Both the position numbers and the translations under genes were made by a program. Under the pieces are notes generated by a model, which saw nothing but the letters and a program-made list of their open reading frames with translations, ran no database searches and was not told the DNA's origin. A DNA stretch of 9,259 bases from Acidimicrobiales bacterium (GTDB lineage Bacteria > Actinomycetota > Acidimicrobiia > Acidimicrobiales > Ilumatobacteraceae). Shown here one piece after another: positions 6,799-9,259 of this stretch. The first letter of the stretch is position 1; every line of letters begins with the position of its first letter. Location of the stretch: NCBI GenBank assembly GCA_030830415.1, contig JAURNB010000247.1:1-9259 (forward strand), read 5' to 3'.

Positions 6799-8523
6799 AT
6801 GGCGAAATCGCAGCCCTCAGCTACTCGTAGTTTCGATGCCCATGACGGAAACGTTGTGCTCACTCCCGGAGGGCAACGTGTGCATCGCGACCATCTCGCT
6901 CAAAGTGGAGTGGTGCAATCTGGTTTCAACGAAGTGTGTGAAGGTGTTTGGTGCCTCATTGGTAATGGGCTGTCAAACCAGACCTTCATCTTTGCGCCCC
7001 AAGGCGTAATTGCAATTGACACAGGTGAGTCGGAAGAAGAGATGCAAGAGGCGTTGCGTCGTTTGCGCGAAATAACCGATGCACCTATTGCAGCAGTCGT
7101 TTATAGCCACTTCCATTATGTGGAGGGCACCACTGCGATATTTAAAGAAGCAAACCATATTTCTCCTTTGCCCATTTATGGCCATGAGAAAATCGCTTAC
7201 AACAAATCACGGGCGAGTGGTGAAATTGCCCCGGCCTACGCACGTGGCATTGTGGAGCAGTTTGGGGTCGCTATGCCTGCCGATGGGCCAGATGGGTTAG
7301 TGAACGTGGGCCTCGGTTTTTGGTACAGAAACCCTGCATTTAAGACCATTACGCCAGGTTATTTGCCTGTGACTCACCCAGTTGGGGAGAGCGCATCGTT
7401 CACTATTGCTGGGTTGAAAGTAGAAATGAAACATTCACCGAGTGATTGCGACGACTCGGTGAATATGTATTTTCCAGAATTGGAAACTTGCGTTCATAAC
7501 ACTGTTTGGCCAACGGTGTTCAACGTGTTCGCTATTCGAGGCGAGGAATATCGAGACCCGCAGGTGCTCATTCCGGGCATTGACCACATCATTTCATGGG
7601 CTCCCAGTTACATGGTGGCAACTCATGGGCCTGCATTGGTGGGCAAAGACAATATTCGCGAAAAGGCAACGCGGTATCGCGATTCATTGCAATACATGTG
7701 GGATCAATCGGTGCGCGCAATTAACAAGGGTTGGACGATGGATGAGATGTCTTCGCGCATTTCTTTGCCTGCGTTATACGACGACGACTACCTCACCTCT
7801 GAACGTTACGGAGTAGTTGAGCATCATCTTCGTCAGATATTTATTGGACTTCGTGGTTGGTTCGATGGCGAAGAATCGCATCTTTTTCCCGTGGAGCCGC
7901 TGGAAAGATACGGAAAACTCATCGGTGGTTTTGGCGGGCGTGAGGAAGTAGCACGCCAGGCGCAGGCCGCACTTGATGCTGACGATGTTCGTTGGGCTAC
8001 AGAGCTTGCAACATGGCTGGCGCGTTCAGAAGAAGCAACAGATACAGACCGCAAACTTCTTTCAAGTTGCCTACGCGCTATTGCTGAGCGCACACCTGCT
8101 GCGAATATTCGCAACTGGGCTATTACCCGCGCAAGGCACCTCGACGGCTCAATGCCAATGGACCGGTTTATGCGTCATACATTTAGCAGCGGGGTTTTGC
8201 GCACCACACCGAGTGCAGAATTGATTGCAACTTTGCGGGTTCTCATTGAACCTTCTGCGATTGAGGGCATGAATCATCACATTGCATTTCGCATTGACGA
8301 TACTGTTTGTGGTTTGCATGTGCGCAATGGGGTGGCGGTACCTACAACAGGGGCGAACCCCGACAGCACAGTGGTGATGTCAGAGAAAACATTGCACGCA
8401 ATGTTGAAAGGTTCGGCGTTGTGGAGTGACCTCGTTGGAGACGGTTCTGTATCGATAACTGGTGATGTGGGCGCGATAGATAAGTTCCGAAAAGCGATTG
8501 AAAATAAGGGTTTTTCGTCGTGA
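6799..8523 (+). CDS. Alkylsulfatase-like metallo-beta-lactamase-fold protein with SCP2-like C-terminus
   Basis: The 574-residue product has the three-part build of SdsA1/BDS1-type (type III) alkylsulfatases: an MBL-fold domain (about 30-285), a helical alkylsulfatase dimerisation domain (about 293-447; YRDSLQYMWDQSVRAINKGW) and an SCP2-like sterol-carrier domain (about 452-574). Family members hydrolyse primary or secondary alkyl sulfates to alcohol and sulfate with two zinc ions. Here the first metal motif is SHFHYVEG (H104, H106, V108, E109) instead of HxHxDH, and the region where relatives usually carry a conserved Glu reads CVHNTVW (H233). The later His is kept in THGP (H276). Metal number or chemistry may therefore differ. 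ATG 6799 was chosen over GTG 6793 because AAGG lies 7 nt upstream. No signal peptide is evident. Its stop overlaps the arylsulfatase start as GTGA. Family is secure; activity and substrate are not. Confidence 0.88.
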   Translation: MAKSQPSATRSFDAHDGNVVLTPGGQRVHRDHLAQSGVVQSGFNEVCEGVWCLIGNGLSNQTFIFAPQGVIAIDTGESEEEMQEALRRLREITDAPIAAVVYSHFHYVEGTTAIFKEANHISPLPIYGHEKIAYNKSRASGEIAPAYARGIVEQFGVAMPADGPDGLVNVGLGFWYRNPAFKTITPGYLPVTHPVGESASFTIAGLKVEMKHSPSDCDDSVNMYFPELETCVHNTVWPTVFNVFAIRGEEYRDPQVLIPGIDHIISWAPSYMVATHGPALVGKDNIREKATRYRDSLQYMWDQSVRAINKGWTMDEMSSRISLPALYDDDYLTSERYGVVEHHLRQIFIGLRGWFDGEESHLFPVEPLERYGKLIGGFGGREEVARQAQAALDADDVRWATELATWLARSEEATDTDRKLLSSCLRAIAERTPAANIRNWAITRARHLDGSMPMDRFMRHTFSSGVLRTTPSAELIATLRVLIEPSAIEGMNHHIAFRIDDTVCGLHVRNGVAVPTTGANPDSTVVMSEKTLHAMLKGSALWSDLVGDGSVSITGDVGAIDKFRKAIENKGFSS

Positions 8524-9259
8524 CTTCATCGTTGCCTCGTGCAACTCCGCCGTACGCCGGTGAAATGGGCGCAACTATTTCCGAGTCGAAGCCCGCATCT
8601 ATACCCATCACGCAAGCTCCTGCGGGTGCACCGAATATTGTGCTCGTGCTCCTCGACGACGTGGGCTTCGGTACGTGTGGAACCTTTGGCGGGCCAATTC
8701 CTACGCCAGCATTAGACCGAGTAGCGAAGAACGGCTTGCGTTACAACCAATTTCATACCACCGCCTTGTGTTCGCCAACACGGGCAGCAATGTTGACAGG
8801 ACGTAACCACCACACCGTACATATGGGCGGCATTCCTGAAGCGGCAAACGTATTTCCTGGTTACGACAGCGTCATACCGAAAGAGGCTGCGTCGGTAGCT
8901 GAAATACTGAAGTTGTCGGGCTACTCCACATCGTGTTTTGGGAAGTGGCATCTCACCCCAATGTGGGAACAAACACTGACAGGCCCGTTCGACAGGTGGC
9001 CGACGGGAATGGGTTTCGAACGCTTCTACGGAATCATCAATGCAGAGGCATCGCAGTGGGAGCCACCGCTTTTTGACCAAACCACTCCGGTGATGCCCTA
9101 CGAGGGTCGTGATGACTATCACATGACCGAAGACATCGTTGATCAGGCGATTTCATGGATGCAAGTGCAAAAAAGCTCGCAACCTCAGAAGCCCTTTTTC
9201 ACTTATGTAGCAACCGGAGCGATGCATTGCCCGCATCATGTGGGCAAGGAATGGATTGA
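8520..9259 (+). CDS. Arylsulfatase, formylglycine-dependent type I (runs off right edge)
   Basis: The reading frame from GTG 8520 stays open to the window end (246 complete codons); the C-terminus is missing. Type I sulfatases hydrolyse sulfate esters using a formylglycine made from a conserved cysteine. The N-terminal sulfatase motif is complete: NIVLVLLDDVGFG with the Ca-binding aspartates D46-D47, CSPTRAAMLTGR with C84 as the formylglycine precursor and R88, FGKWHL with K142 and H144, and ATGAMHCPHH near the end. The style matches the large (roughly 750-residue) AtsA-like arylsulfatases of actinobacteria. The N-terminus shows no signal peptide, suggesting a cytoplasmic enzyme or another export route. 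The start overlaps the previous stop as GTGA (8520-8523), so it is translated with the MBL protein. A formylglycine-generating enzyme would be needed in the genome; none is in view. Confidence 0.94.
   Translation, partial: MTSSLPRATPPYAGEMGATISESKPASIPITQAPAGAPNIVLVLLDDVGFGTCGTFGGPIPTPALDRVAKNGLRYNQFHTTALCSPTRAAMLTGRNHHTVHMGGIPEAANVFPGYDSVIPKEAASVAEILKLSGYSTSCFGKWHLTPMWEQTLTGPFDRWPTGMGFERFYGIINAEASQWEPPLFDQTTPVMPYEGRDDYHMTEDIVDQAISWMQVQKSSQPQKPFFTYVATGAMHCPHHVGKEWI

Overview
The window looks like chromosomal DNA of a moderate-GC actinobacterium, most plausibly a member of the Acidimicrobiia. This is inferred from gene order and protein style, not from a database match. The supporting signs are a nadD / LCP-LytR_C-like / rsfS operon, GTG and TTG starts, likely leaderless starts, 4-bp ATGA and GTGA stop/start overlaps, a tRNA without an encoded CCA, and sulfatases of the large actinobacterial type.

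Layout. Positions 1-623 (minus) hold the N-terminal part of a sigma-70 family factor that runs off the left edge. A non-coding divergent region (624-870) follows, with a palindrome, a short direct repeat, a hairpin and a candidate -10 element. Positions 871-3130 (plus) hold a tightly coupled operon: nadD (NAD biosynthesis), a secreted or anchored LCP/LytR_C-like protein, and rsfS (ribosomal silencing factor). Positions 3099-4295 (minus) hold an MFS transporter whose 3' end overlaps the 3' end of rsfS. Positions 4324-4396 hold tRNA-Ala(GGC), only 28 bp from the divergent MFS start. Positions 4414-6753 hold a large secreted protein with an Ig-like N-terminus, a long unrecognised middle and a C-terminal YHYH domain. 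Positions 6799-8523 hold an alkylsulfatase-like metallo-beta-lactamase-fold protein with an SCP2-like tail and an unusual metal motif. It is coupled by a 4-bp GTGA overlap to a formylglycine-type arylsulfatase (8520 to the right edge, incomplete).

How the parts work together. The left half is housekeeping: transcription initiation, NAD synthesis, envelope and ribosome hibernation. The right half looks like an organosulfur module in which two sulfatase families with unrelated folds are co-translated, possibly preceded by the secreted YHYH protein. The most distinctive non-coding signal is a perfect 9-bp inverted repeat (6757-6765 / 6785-6793). It fills the gap between the YHYH and sulfatase genes, and its right arm contains the ribosome-binding site of the sulfatase. 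I see no mobile element, CRISPR array or clearly new defence-type system. The best leads are the altered active site of the MBL protein, the RBS-overlapping repeat, the apparently degenerate LCP protein and the unassigned middle of the YHYH protein.
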